DNA of 15,331 nucleotides from M55B165 sp051744245 (lineage in GTDB: Bacteria; Actinomycetota; Humimicrobiia; Humimicrobiales; Humimicrobiaceae): assembly GCA_051744245.1 (NCBI GenBank), contig JBNJCV010000038.1, forward strand, positions 1 to 15,331, given 5' to 3'. The stretch's first letter is position 1. Each line of letters starts with the position of its first letter. The notes under the pieces were generated by a model, which had not been told where the DNA came from, did not search any database, and saw only the letters and a list, made by a program, of their open reading frames with translations. This document shows, one piece after another, positions 7,116 to 14,637 of this stretch. A program made the position numbers and the translations under genes.

Positions 7116-7211
7116 TGATAAATGGAATCAATATTTCCAAAAATACATGTAAAATGGAATTTACAAATCCAAAATGCATTGTAAAATGGAACTATGTATT
7201 CCAGAATAATT
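7116..7211. repeat. three 32-bp tandem repeats with TGGAA-N7-TTCCA palindromes
   Basis: Three units (7116-7147, 7148-7179, 7180-7211) align without gaps. ATGGAA occurs at 7122, 7154 and 7186, exactly 32 bp apart, and TTCCA, ATCCA and TTCCA occur at 7135, 7167 and 7199. Each unit thus holds TGGAA-N7-(T/A)TCCA. The second also has TGTAAA/TTTACA arms (7148-7153 and 7160-7165). The ATPase ATG (7194) lies in the spacer of the third palindrome. A fourth, more diverged unit in the same register may lie at 7052-7083 (TTCCA at 7071), separated by one unit that barely matches. The layout suggests an operator array that controls the ATPase, probably by autoregulation. Confidence 0.7.
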
Positions 7212-8336
7212 AAAAAACCTAAAAATAAGAGCTTTTTTTTGTTTGGCCCCAGGGGAACTGGAAAAACTACCTGGGTAAAAAGAACTTTCAGGGAAGGCAT
7301 ATATCTGGATTTGCTTGAAGCAAGGCTTTACAATGAGCTGCTGGCAGACCCTCAGAGACTTGAAAATTACATACCCTCTAATTTTAAAGGCTGGATCGTA
7401 ATAGATGAGGTACAGAGAGTTCCCGAAATTTTAAATGAAGTTCACAGGCTAATTGAGGGCAGCCATTACCGATTTGTCTTAACTGGGTCCAGTGCTAGAA
7501 AGTTAAAAAGAAACGGGCCAAACCTTCTAGCAGGAAGGGCCTTGACTTATTTTATGCACCCGCTTACGGTACCCGAGCTGGGCCGGGACTTTAGCTTAAA
7601 GCATTCGCTGCTATATGGTAATTTGCCTCCTGCATACACAGAAGATAACCCTGGCGGGTTTCTAGAAAGCTATATACAGACTTACCTGCAGGAAGAAGTA
7701 AGGCAGGAAGGCTTAACCAGAAATCTTGGCGCCTTTGCACGGTTTATGGAGTCTGCCAGTTTTTCCCAGGGAGAAGTTTTAAATATTTCAGAAGTTGCAA
7801 GGGAAAGTTCAGTTAAAAGAAAAATTGTTGAAAACTATTTTACCATTCTTGAGGACTTGATGATTGCCTACAGAATACCAGTTTTTACCAAACGGGCAAA
7901 AAGAAGATTGGTTTCACATCCCAAGTTTTATTACTTTGATGTTGGCATCTACAGGGTTATAAGGCCTATGGGTTCCCTGGACTCCCCACAAGAAGCAGAG
8001 GGAATAGCTTTTGAAAGCTTATTTTTCCAGGAGGCAATGGCCATAAATGACTATCTAAAACTGGGTTATAAGATATATTACTGGAGGACAAGCAACGGGC
8101 AGGAAGTTGATTTCGTTTTATATGGGAAAAAGGGAATACTAGCATTTGAGATTAAAAGAAGAGCCAAGGTTACTGCTAAACACACCCGGGGCTTGCGGTC
8201 TTTTTTAAAAGATTATCCCGAAGCTCGGGCTTACCTGATTTATAGAGGCAGAAGAATCTTGGAGGAAGGTAATATAAAGATTCTCCCAATTCAATATACT
8301 TTAGAAAACTTAGCAGAAATCCTAAAGCAGCAATAA
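7194..8336 (+). CDS. AAA+ ATPase with C-terminal DUF4143 nuclease-like domain
   Basis: The 380-residue protein has the usual length and start of this family (MYSRIIKKPKNKSFFLFGPR). Walker A is GPRGTGKT (18-25), Walker B is WIVIDE (67-72), and the sensor-like LTGSSARKL lies at 96-104. A winged-helix-like part (about 185-230) precedes the DUF4143 domain. Its restriction-endonuclease-like core shows EVDF (304-307, Asp306) and FEIK (318-321, Glu319 and Lys321), so the PD-(D/E)xK motif is complete. Such ATPases are common in archaea and thermophilic or uncultured bacteria and are often horizontally acquired. Their role is unsettled; defence, DNA handling and toxin-antitoxin roles have been proposed. 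It stands alone between two gaps. The start is fixed by family alignment; a GGA sits just before the ATG, inside the third 32-bp repeat. Confidence 0.9.
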   Translation: MYSRIIKKPKNKSFFLFGPRGTGKTTWVKRTFREGIYLDLLEARLYNELLADPQRLENYIPSNFKGWIVIDEVQRVPEILNEVHRLIEGSHYRFVLTGSSARKLKRNGPNLLAGRALTYFMHPLTVPELGRDFSLKHSLLYGNLPPAYTEDNPGGFLESYIQTYLQEEVRQEGLTRNLGAFARFMESASFSQGEVLNISEVARESSVKRKIVENYFTILEDLMIAYRIPVFTKRAKRRLVSHPKFYYFDVGIYRVIRPMGSLDSPQEAEGIAFESLFFQEAMAINDYLKLGYKIYYWRTSNGQEVDFVLYGKKGILAFEIKRRAKVTAKHTRGLRSFLKDYPEARAYLIYRGRRILEEGNIKILPIQYTLENLAEILKQQ

Positions 8337-8458
8337 TATTTTTTTAAGGGTTGCTACAGATAATTATTAAAATCAGTTGACAGCAATTTGGCAAGCTAAA
8401 AATTACTTTCTATAACCCTGCAAAGTTGAATACTTCTTAATTAAAGAAATTCTGGTTA

Positions 8459-8486
8459 TTGTTTAAAATAAATTGTTTGTTATAAT
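8459..8486 (+). promoter_or_regulatory. sigma70-like promoter of the glycan operon
   Basis: TTGTTT (8459-8464) and a perfect TATAAT (8481-8486) are 16 bp apart, with transcription expected near 8493. It leads into an AAAGGA ribosome site (8525-8530) 4 nt before the ATG at 8535. No other promoter-like sequence as good is visible before the following genes, so it probably drives the run 8535-13936. Confidence 0.5.
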
Positions 8487-8534
8487 TTTGTTTAAATATT
8501 TTTATTATTTTCCACAACACCGGGAAAGGATTTA

Positions 8535-11054
8535 ATGGCAGAAAACTTTGTTTATCCGAAAATATCCATAGCTATAGTTAACCTGAACGGTAAAAGTTAC
8601 TTAAAAGATTGCCTGGACAGCTTAAAGCAGCTGGATTATCCCGCAGAAAAAATAGAGATAATTGTAGTTGATAATAATTCCAGCGACGGGTCAGTAGAGT
8701 TCCTTTCTTCTAACTTCCCGGAAGCCAAAGTTATAAAAAACAGGAAGAATATGGGTTTTGCCAGGGCTAATAACCAGGCAGCAGAAACAGCATCAGGGGA
8801 ATATATAGCTTTCCTTAACAATGATACTAAAGTTGATCAAAAGTGGCTTATAGAGCTTCTAAGGCCTGTCTACCGGGACCCTGAAGTGGTATGCTCTGGC
8901 TCCCAGGTACTCTCCTTTGACGGCAAGAGGGTTGATTTTGCCGGGGGCATGATAAACTTTGAGGGCAAGGGTTTCCAGATAGATTACGGGGTAGCTGTAG
9001 ATGAAGATAAAAAAGACTCAGACCGGTACATGCCTTTTGTAAATGGAGGGGCCATGCTGGTAAACAGGGACGTGTTTTTAGAGGCCGGCGGATTTGACGG
9101 GGACTTTTTTGCTTATTATGAGGACGTGGATTTTGGTTGGAGGCTCTGGGTTTTAGGGTTTAAAGTAGTTTATGCCCCCAAGTCCATTGTCTACCACGTG
9201 CACCACGGAACCTCCAAAATATTTAGCGAAGATAAACTAAGGTTCCTAAAGGAAAGGAATTCGCTTTATTCAGTTATAAAGAATTACGGCGATGAAAACC
9301 TGTCCAAGGCACTGGCTGCCACCCTGGGAAGCGTGTTTAACCGCCTGTTTGTGGATATCAAGTTTGACTGGAAGGATTATTACAGTTTTGAGGTAATAGA
9401 TCCTGAAAAAAGCAAAAAAATTGCTGATAAGCTAAAAACTCAGATTGAAAATATAAGCATTGGCAAAGAGCCCCTGAGTTCAGTAATGGCAGTAAAAGAC
9501 TTATTTGAAAACCTGCCCCAGCTGCTGGAGAAAAGGGAATGGATACAAAAAAACAGGGGAAGGGACGATAAGGCAGTATTTACCTATTTCAGGGGGCAGT
9601 TTTTAGCATTATCCCCGGATAAGGATTACCAGCAGAATCAGATAAACATTTTAAAGTCAACCGGCATCTATGATGTATTTAGCAAGCAGATAAAAAGGAA
9701 GCTTTTAATCGTGACCAGTGAAGTTGTATCCGGAGAGATGGCAGGGCCCGCAATCAGGGTATGGAATTTTGCCCAAGTGCTTTCCCGGTACATGGAGGTA
9801 AAGCTGGCCGTGCCTAACAAAGTAGAGCTTGCTCCCCAGCCTTTTGAAATTGTCCAGTACACCGATAATTCTTCACTGAGGCCGATAATAGAAGATTCAG
9901 ACATAATACTTACCGGGGGAACAACTTTCGGAAGGTATGACTGCATAAAAAAATCAGGCAAATACCTGATAATGGATATATACGACCCTTATAACCTGGC
10001 AGCGCTGGCAGAATACAAGGATGAGTCATTTGACAAGAGGCTATCGGTGCATAAACTGGTCCACTATAACCTAAATGAACAATTCTACCACGGGGACTTC
10101 TTTTTATGCGCCTCTGAGAGGCAGAGGGATTTTTGGCTGGGAATGCTGGCGGCCCTAAACAGGATAAACCCCTATACCTATAACCAGGACCCCACGCTGA
10201 AAAAAATGATAAGCGTGGTGCCTTTTGGCCTGCCTTCCAATAAGCCCATGCATACAAGGGATGTGCTGAAAGGCAAAATAGATGGAATAGGAAAGGATGA
10301 TTTTGTAATAATCTGGGGAGGGGGAATATATAACTGGTTTGATCCCTTAACCCTGGTAAGGGCAATGGAAAAGATAGGAAAAGATAGGGATGACATAAAG
10401 CTTTTCTTCATGGGCATAAAGCATCCCAACCCTGAAGTAAGGGAGATGCAACTAGCAAGTGAAACTGTAAGCCTGGCCAAAAAGCTGGGAGTACATGGCA
10501 AGAATGTATTTTTTAACTTTGGGTGGGTACCATATGAGGACAGGCAGAATTATCTCCTGGAATCCGATGCAGGAATCATCACCCATCCAGAGCAGATTGA
10601 GACCAGGTTCTCATTCAGGACCAGAATGCTGGATTATTTCTGGGCTGGGCTTCCCATTATTTCCACTGAAGGCGATAGCTTAAGCGAGCTTATAATGAAA
10701 AATAATCTGGGACTGGTAGTAAAAGCCGGTGATGCAGATAACCTCGCAGGCGCTATTTCCAGGATGGCAGATGACAAAAAGCTTTACAAAGGGTGCAGGG
10801 AAAATATAGAAAAGATAGCCCAAAACTACAGGTGGGATGATATCTGCAAACCTCTTATAGACTTTTGCATGGATCCGGTATCCAGCGCAGTAAGGAAAAG
10901 GGTTGAAGATGCCAGTACTGATGAAAACAAAATAGGTAAAAGCGGCAAGGCCCAGAAAAGCAAAATGTACCTGCTGGGAAGGTTTTTTTACCATTTCATA
11001 AGATCCCCCCGCTCAAGCTTTAGGTACATTTCAAATTACATGAGAGGGACATAG
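8535..11054 (+). CDS. bifunctional GT2-GT4 glycosyltransferase
   Basis: This 839-residue cytoplasmic protein carries two glycosyltransferase domains. The first (about 8-250) is GT2, rhamnosyltransferase-like (WbbL type). It has SIAIVNLNG at the first strand, VVDNNSSDGS (44-53), the nucleotide-sugar and metal site FLNNDT (93-98), and the acceptor-side motif EDVDFGWR (196-203). A helical linker (about 250-385) leads to a GT4-like domain with GT-B fold (about 389-790). That domain shows GPAIRVWNFA, FLCASERQRDFW, IIWGGGIYNWFDP and the nucleotide-binding end SFRTRMLDYFWAGLPIIST. Fused GT2-GT4 proteins build O-antigen and other surface glycans by adding two sugars in sequence. Neighbouring rfbD suggests dTDP-rhamnose as one donor. 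The C-terminus (about 790-839) is basic and may lie on the membrane. Confidence 0.9.
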   Translation: MAENFVYPKISIAIVNLNGKSYLKDCLDSLKQLDYPAEKIEIIVVDNNSSDGSVEFLSSNFPEAKVIKNRKNMGFARANNQAAETASGEYIAFLNNDTKVDQKWLIELLRPVYRDPEVVCSGSQVLSFDGKRVDFAGGMINFEGKGFQIDYGVAVDEDKKDSDRYMPFVNGGAMLVNRDVFLEAGGFDGDFFAYYEDVDFGWRLWVLGFKVVYAPKSIVYHVHHGTSKIFSEDKLRFLKERNSLYSVIKNYGDENLSKALAATLGSVFNRLFVDIKFDWKDYYSFEVIDPEKSKKIADKLKTQIENISIGKEPLSSVMAVKDLFENLPQLLEKREWIQKNRGRDDKAVFTYFRGQFLALSPDKDYQQNQINILKSTGIYDVFSKQIKRKLLIVTSEVVSGEMAGPAIRVWNFAQVLSRYMEVKLAVPNKVELAPQPFEIVQYTDNSSLRPIIEDSDIILTGGTTFGRYDCIKKSGKYLIMDIYDPYNLAALAEYKDESFDKRLSVHKLVHYNLNEQFYHGDFFLCASERQRDFWLGMLAALNRINPYTYNQDPTLKKMISVVPFGLPSNKPMHTRDVLKGKIDGIGKDDFVIIWGGGIYNWFDPLTLVRAMEKIGKDRDDIKLFFMGIKHPNPEVREMQLASETVSLAKKLGVHGKNVFFNFGWVPYEDRQNYLLESDAGIITHPEQIETRFSFRTRMLDYFWAGLPIISTEGDSLSELIMKNNLGLVVKAGDADNLAGAISRMADDKKLYKGCRENIEKIAQNYRWDDICKPLIDFCMDPVSSAVRKRVEDASTDENKIGKSGKAQKSKMYLLGRFFYHFIRSPRSSFRYISNYMRGT

Positions 11055-11063
11055 AAACTTCCT

Positions 11064-12164
11064 ATGGCAGAAAAAAGGACCAGAAAGCAGAAGCTTAAAA
11101 TCATTTTCAGGATTATAAACGTGGTTGTGGTAGTGGGTTTTGGCATTTTTTTAGTTTACTATCTTCTAAACAAGGTTGAAATTGACAGCATCAAGGAAGC
11201 ATTCCTAAATATGTACAAGCCCACCATGGTGCTGGGCTTGACCATGATGTTTTTTGACGGGTTTCTTCGGGGTTACAGAAAAAAAATCCTTATAGGATCT
11301 GAACGGATAAGGATAACTGACCTGTTTTTTGTAGCTCATATCAGGAATGCCTTTAACATGGTGCTTCCCGCAAGGACAGGAGAACTTTCCTATGTTTACG
11401 TGCTTAAAAAGAAATTTAAGTTTCCCATTGAGATAGGGGTATCCACCCTGGCAGTAGCACTGGTATTTGACCTGGTTATAGTTTTTTCCCTTATAGTAAT
11501 AGCCATAATAATAGTGGGGATAAATAGGTATGCGGTATCATCAACTGCGGTAATAGGAGTAGCAGTAGCACTCCTGGCCATATCTTTGCTCATACTTTTC
11601 TTTCTGTCAAAGATAATTGGAGCAGTTATAAGGGTTTTAGAAATTATTTTCAAAAAGACTGGGTGGAACCGGAACAAGGTAATAAATTATATTTACCAGA
11701 AGCTTGCAGGCATTAATGAAAACATAAAGATTATCCAGAAAAGGAGGATTTACGGCAGGGTATACTTTACCTCCATATTTATCAGGGTGGTAAAGTTTAG
11801 CATCTATTACTTTCTGATACACTCTCTTATGCAGCCTATGGGCTACAGCTTTGCAGACCTCAATTACTGGGTAATATTTCTGGCTACGGCAGCAGCAGAA
11901 ATATCTGCAGTTCTTCCCACCCATGCATTGGCCGGCCTGGGAACTTATGAATTTGCTTTTGTGGCAGTGCTTACCATGCTTGGCTTCAGCGAAAGGATAG
12001 CCATAATAGTTGGTTTTAACTACCACATTATAAATTTAGTTTTTACCGTGATATTAGGGATATTATCTATTATAATACTGGCAATGCCATTTTATAAAAT
12101 AAGGGAGATAAAAGCCGCGCATGAGGATACTGGTAACCGGGAGCAAGGGCCAGCTGGGAACTGA
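11064..12164 (+). CDS. LPG_synthase_TM (UPF0104) flippase-like membrane protein
   Basis: This 366-residue protein has about eight membrane helices after a basic N-terminus. It matches the lysylphosphatidylglycerol synthase transmembrane family (flippase-like, related to the membrane half of MprF and to AglD). The family signatures are FNMVLPARTGELSYVYVL (about residues 95-112) and LPTHALAGLGTYEF (about 288-301). Members are found in glycan loci and are thought to move lipid-linked intermediates or support glycosyl transfer across the membrane; no catalytic soluble domain is present here. It starts 9 bp after the glycosyltransferase stop. Its last 15 codons overlap the start of rfbD by 44 bp, so the two are tightly coupled. 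Confidence 0.85.
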   Translation: MAEKRTRKQKLKIIFRIINVVVVVGFGIFLVYYLLNKVEIDSIKEAFLNMYKPTMVLGLTMMFFDGFLRGYRKKILIGSERIRITDLFFVAHIRNAFNMVLPARTGELSYVYVLKKKFKFPIEIGVSTLAVALVFDLVIVFSLIVIAIIIVGINRYAVSSTAVIGVAVALLAISLLILFFLSKIIGAVIRVLEIIFKKTGWNRNKVINYIYQKLAGINENIKIIQKRRIYGRVYFTSIFIRVVKFSIYYFLIHSLMQPMGYSFADLNYWVIFLATAAAEISAVLPTHALAGLGTYEFAFVAVLTMLGFSERIAIIVGFNYHIINLVFTVILGILSIIILAMPFYKIREIKAAHEDTGNREQGPAGN

Positions 12165-12975
12165 GCTAACCAACATAGCTCCCCAAAAACATAGCATATA
12201 CGGATTCGACCTGGACATGGACATAACCAAACCTGCAGAAATAGAGGAAAAATTCTCTAAGGTAAAACCTGCTGTAGCAATCCATTGTGCAGCCATTACC
12301 GATGTTGACGGATGTGAGGATAAAAAAGATCTGACCTACCTTGTAAATACCAGGGGTACAGAGAACCTGGCTAAGGTTTGCCAGAAGTACGGGGCAGACC
12401 TATTATTTATTAGCTCTGATTACGTGTTTGACGGTGCCAAAGGCAGGCCCTATGTAGAGACTGATGCCCCTAATCCCTTAAGTGTTTATGGTGATTCCAA
12501 ATACCAGGCAGAAAAAATTATAAAGGGGCTTCTTGATAACTATTATATACTAAGGACTACTGGAATCTACAGCAAATACGGCAAGAACTTTGTGGATACA
12601 GTAATAAAGGCAGGAAGGCAAAAAGAGGAGTTAAATATAGTAAATGACCAAATATGTACCCCCACTTACAGCCTGGATTTAGCAGAATGCATATATTCAT
12701 TGCTGGATTTGGGAAAATATGGAATATACCATACAACTAACAATGGGGGCTGCAGCTGGTATGATTTTACAGCTGAAATTTTTAAGATTTTACAAATTAA
12801 CACCCAACTACTGCCAATAGAAAGCAGCAGGCTGGGAAGAAAAGCAAAAAGGCCAGCCTTCTCAGTGCTGGAAAACCGCAACCTTGAGTCAAACCACATA
12901 TATTTTTTCAGGCATTGGAGAGAAGCATTGAAAGAATACTTAACCGGAAACTATATCCATGCCAAAGATAAATAA
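12121..12975 (+). CDS. rfbD: dTDP-4-dehydrorhamnose reductase
   Basis: This enzyme reduces dTDP-4-dehydro-L-rhamnose to dTDP-L-rhamnose with NAD(P)H, the last step of the rhamnose donor pathway. The 284-residue length is normal. The short-chain dehydrogenase motifs are clear: the nucleotide site TGSKGQLG (6-13), HCAAITDVDGCE (55-66), LFISSDYVFDG (95-105), and the catalytic YGDSK with Tyr123 and Lys127. The substrate-side motif RPAFSVLEN lies near 240. The start ATG lies 44 bp inside the preceding gene and gives the expected MRILVTG opening. rfbA, rfbB and rfbC are absent from this window, so the earlier steps must be encoded elsewhere. Its place between two flippase-like genes supports a rhamnose-containing glycan. 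Confidence 0.93.
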   Translation: MRILVTGSKGQLGTELTNIAPQKHSIYGFDLDMDITKPAEIEEKFSKVKPAVAIHCAAITDVDGCEDKKDLTYLVNTRGTENLAKVCQKYGADLLFISSDYVFDGAKGRPYVETDAPNPLSVYGDSKYQAEKIIKGLLDNYYILRTTGIYSKYGKNFVDTVIKAGRQKEELNIVNDQICTPTYSLDLAECIYSLLDLGKYGIYHTTNNGGCSWYDFTAEIFKILQINTQLLPIESSRLGRKAKRPAFSVLENRNLESNHIYFFRHWREALKEYLTGNYIHAKDK

Positions 12976-13936
12976 AGCAGCAGCAAACACAATAAGAATA
13001 GCAGTTAGCCTTTCCCTTATAGGATTTTTGGTTTACCGCAACTGGGGAAACTTTAAAACTATAATGGAAGAAGCCAGGCATATTAATATCTTTTTTATAT
13101 CCCTGGCTGTTTTTTTATACTTTTTAGGGGTGGCAGGAATGGTATACAGGTGGGGCATACTGCTACAAGGTTACAGGATAAAAATATTTAAGCCCTTTTT
13201 ACTGCAGGCAGTAATGATAGGGTTTTTTTACAATAACTTACTTCCTACCAGCGTGGGCGGGGATGCCTACAGGGTTTACGATCTTCATAAGAATAAAAAG
13301 GTTGGCGTTAACACTGGCATATCCACAGTAGTACTGGAAAGGGTTATGGGTTCGGTAACAGGAGCTTTATTTTTGTTTTTTTCATTTTTGTTTGGAATGT
13401 ATAAAATACTTAACTTTAATATGATCCTAAGCCTTATAATTGTATTTGTCGTAGGAGGCATGCTTATGGCCATACTGATAAATCCATATGTATTTAAGGT
13501 GGATGTCCTTTTTAAAAAGTTCAGGCTTCTAAGGAAAATAAGGCCAAAGGTAAAAACCTTTAGGGAAACCGTTATAAGCTACAGGGATAAGAAAAAGCAC
13601 TTGCTTGTCTGTTTTGTATACAGCATCATAATACAGCTATTTATAATAGCCAGCTACTATTTTGCCTCCCAGTCCATCGGGTTGGGGATAACCTTTGCTA
13701 AATTTTTCTTTGTGGTGCCCTTTACCTCAATTGTTGCCAGTATACCCATAACCATAGGGGGAATTGGCCTGAGGGAAAATGCCCTTGCATACCTTATGAT
13801 ATTGCTTGGGGCAAATGAAAGCCGGGCTGCTCTTTTTTCCTTTCTGGTGCTTTTCATGATTCTCTTTAACGGGGTGCTGGGGGGCCTGGTTTACTTATTT
13901 AAGAATATTTTTTACAAGTCAAAAGGTATTATTTAA
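12959..13936 (+). CDS. second LPG_synthase_TM (UPF0104) flippase-like membrane protein
   Basis: This 325-residue protein has about eight membrane helices and the classical family signatures: NNLLPTSVGGDAYRVYDL (about residues 92-109), VVLERVMG (about 123-130) and ITIGGIGLRENALAYL (about 262-277). It is closer to the textbook form of the family than the first copy at 11064, in which the GGD and GGIG positions differ. The two are distant paralogues, not a recent duplication. The start overlaps the rfbD end by 17 bp, again pointing to coupled translation. A role in moving or modifying lipid-linked sugars is inferred from the neighbours. Confidence 0.87.
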   Translation: MPKINKAAANTIRIAVSLSLIGFLVYRNWGNFKTIMEEARHINIFFISLAVFLYFLGVAGMVYRWGILLQGYRIKIFKPFLLQAVMIGFFYNNLLPTSVGGDAYRVYDLHKNKKVGVNTGISTVVLERVMGSVTGALFLFFSFLFGMYKILNFNMILSLIIVFVVGGMLMAILINPYVFKVDVLFKKFRLLRKIRPKVKTFRETVISYRDKKKHLLVCFVYSIIIQLFIIASYYFASQSIGLGITFAKFFFVVPFTSIVASIPITIGGIGLRENALAYLMILLGANESRAALFSFLVLFMILFNGVLGGLVYLFKNIFYKSKGII

Positions 13937-13973
13937 ATAGGGAATTCATTATATTTTCAACATAAGGGGAGAG

Positions 13974-14069
13974 GTAAGTTTCATAGACAGGGCTTCCAAT
14001 CAGCTGCAGAAAGAGCATTATGGAGAATATGAAAATTATAATATAAAAAAGATAATAAAGTATTTTTAG
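13974..14069 (+). pseudogene. small remnant frame behind a strong ribosome site without start codon
   Basis: A near-perfect ribosome-binding sequence, AGGGGAGAGG at about 13965-13974, is followed by a 31-codon stretch reading SFIDRASNQLQKEHYGEYEN and then YNIKKIIKYF before TAG (14067-14069). No ATG, GTG or TTG stands at the right distance; the codon at 13974 is GTA. The amino-acid order looks natural, like the amphipathic start of a soluble enzyme. It may be the beginning of a deleted gene that lost its start codon. The rest of the 224-bp gap up to 14160 is AT-rich and shows nothing else. Confidence 0.3.
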
Positions 14070-14160
14070 AATTACAGTTTTAAACATTTTAATTTTTCTG
14101 CTATTGTAATTACGTCTTTTTAATTATATAAATAATGAAAATAAATGTATAGGGGATAAG

Positions 14161-14637
14161 ATGATTAGGGGATTTTTAATATTTTTAAATATAGTAGTTA
14201 CACTTGTATACATAGCCATGTTTATATTCCTGGAACCCTTGTTCCAACTGGTTGACGGGTTTATAGTGGTATCACCTTTTCTTTTAAACTCGGCTAAGTT
14301 CTTCCTTCTAATTGTCATCGCCTTTTGTATTGGCAATCTAACCCAGGTTTTTACCAGAACCCGCTACGAAAAGAGTTTCTGGGATATAAAGAATTTTATA
14401 AAACTGTCTATCATACCTGCAATTTTCTTAATTGCCATAAGCATTGACCCTGTGCTGGATATTATTACCAGCCTTCCGATTATAAGGGAAAATCCTTCAG
14501 AATTTCTATACTATCTCATATCCTCAAGGTATGTGTGGATAATGTGGATCGGCTTTAACCTGGGAGCTTCCATAAAATTTTCCCATTATTACATGCCCAG
14601 GAGAGCTAAGACAGCCAGCAAGAACCAGGTAGTTTAA
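14161..14637 (+). CDS. small four-helix membrane protein of unknown function
   Basis: I do not recognise a family. The 158-residue product is hydrophobic with about four predicted membrane helices (near 5-25, 40-60, 77-98 and 118-140) and a basic tail (MPRRAKTASKNQ). Short polar loops include TQVFTRTRYEKSFWDIKNF (about 61-79), likely cytoplasmic because of its charges. AGGGG stands at a good distance before the ATG, so translation is likely. It follows the glycan operon on the same strand after a 224-bp gap and may have its own promoter. Its stop TAA (14635-14637) overlaps the stop of the minus-strand propeller gene. Confidence 0.7.
   Translation: MIRGFLIFLNIVVTLVYIAMFIFLEPLFQLVDGFIVVSPFLLNSAKFFLLIVIAFCIGNLTQVFTRTRYEKSFWDIKNFIKLSIIPAIFLIAISIDPVLDIITSLPIIRENPSEFLYYLISSRYVWIMWIGFNLGASIKFSHYYMPRRAKTASKNQVV

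Noticed and set aside
7116..7211. CRISPR array
   Set aside because: The 32-bp units are contiguous and diverged, without unique spacers or identical repeats, and no cas gene is present.
8337..8534. Terminator after the ATPase gene at the T7 run near 8340
   Set aside because: No stem-forming sequence precedes the T run; a terminator cannot be supported.
9910..10365. Minus-strand 151-codon frame inside the glycosyltransferase gene
   Set aside because: It is fully inside a well-supported gene on the other strand; rich Pro, Arg and Cys content is typical of antisense reading.
11637..12026. Minus-strand 129-codon frame inside the first flippase-like gene
   Set aside because: It is antisense to a conserved membrane protein and has no recognisable motif or ribosome site.
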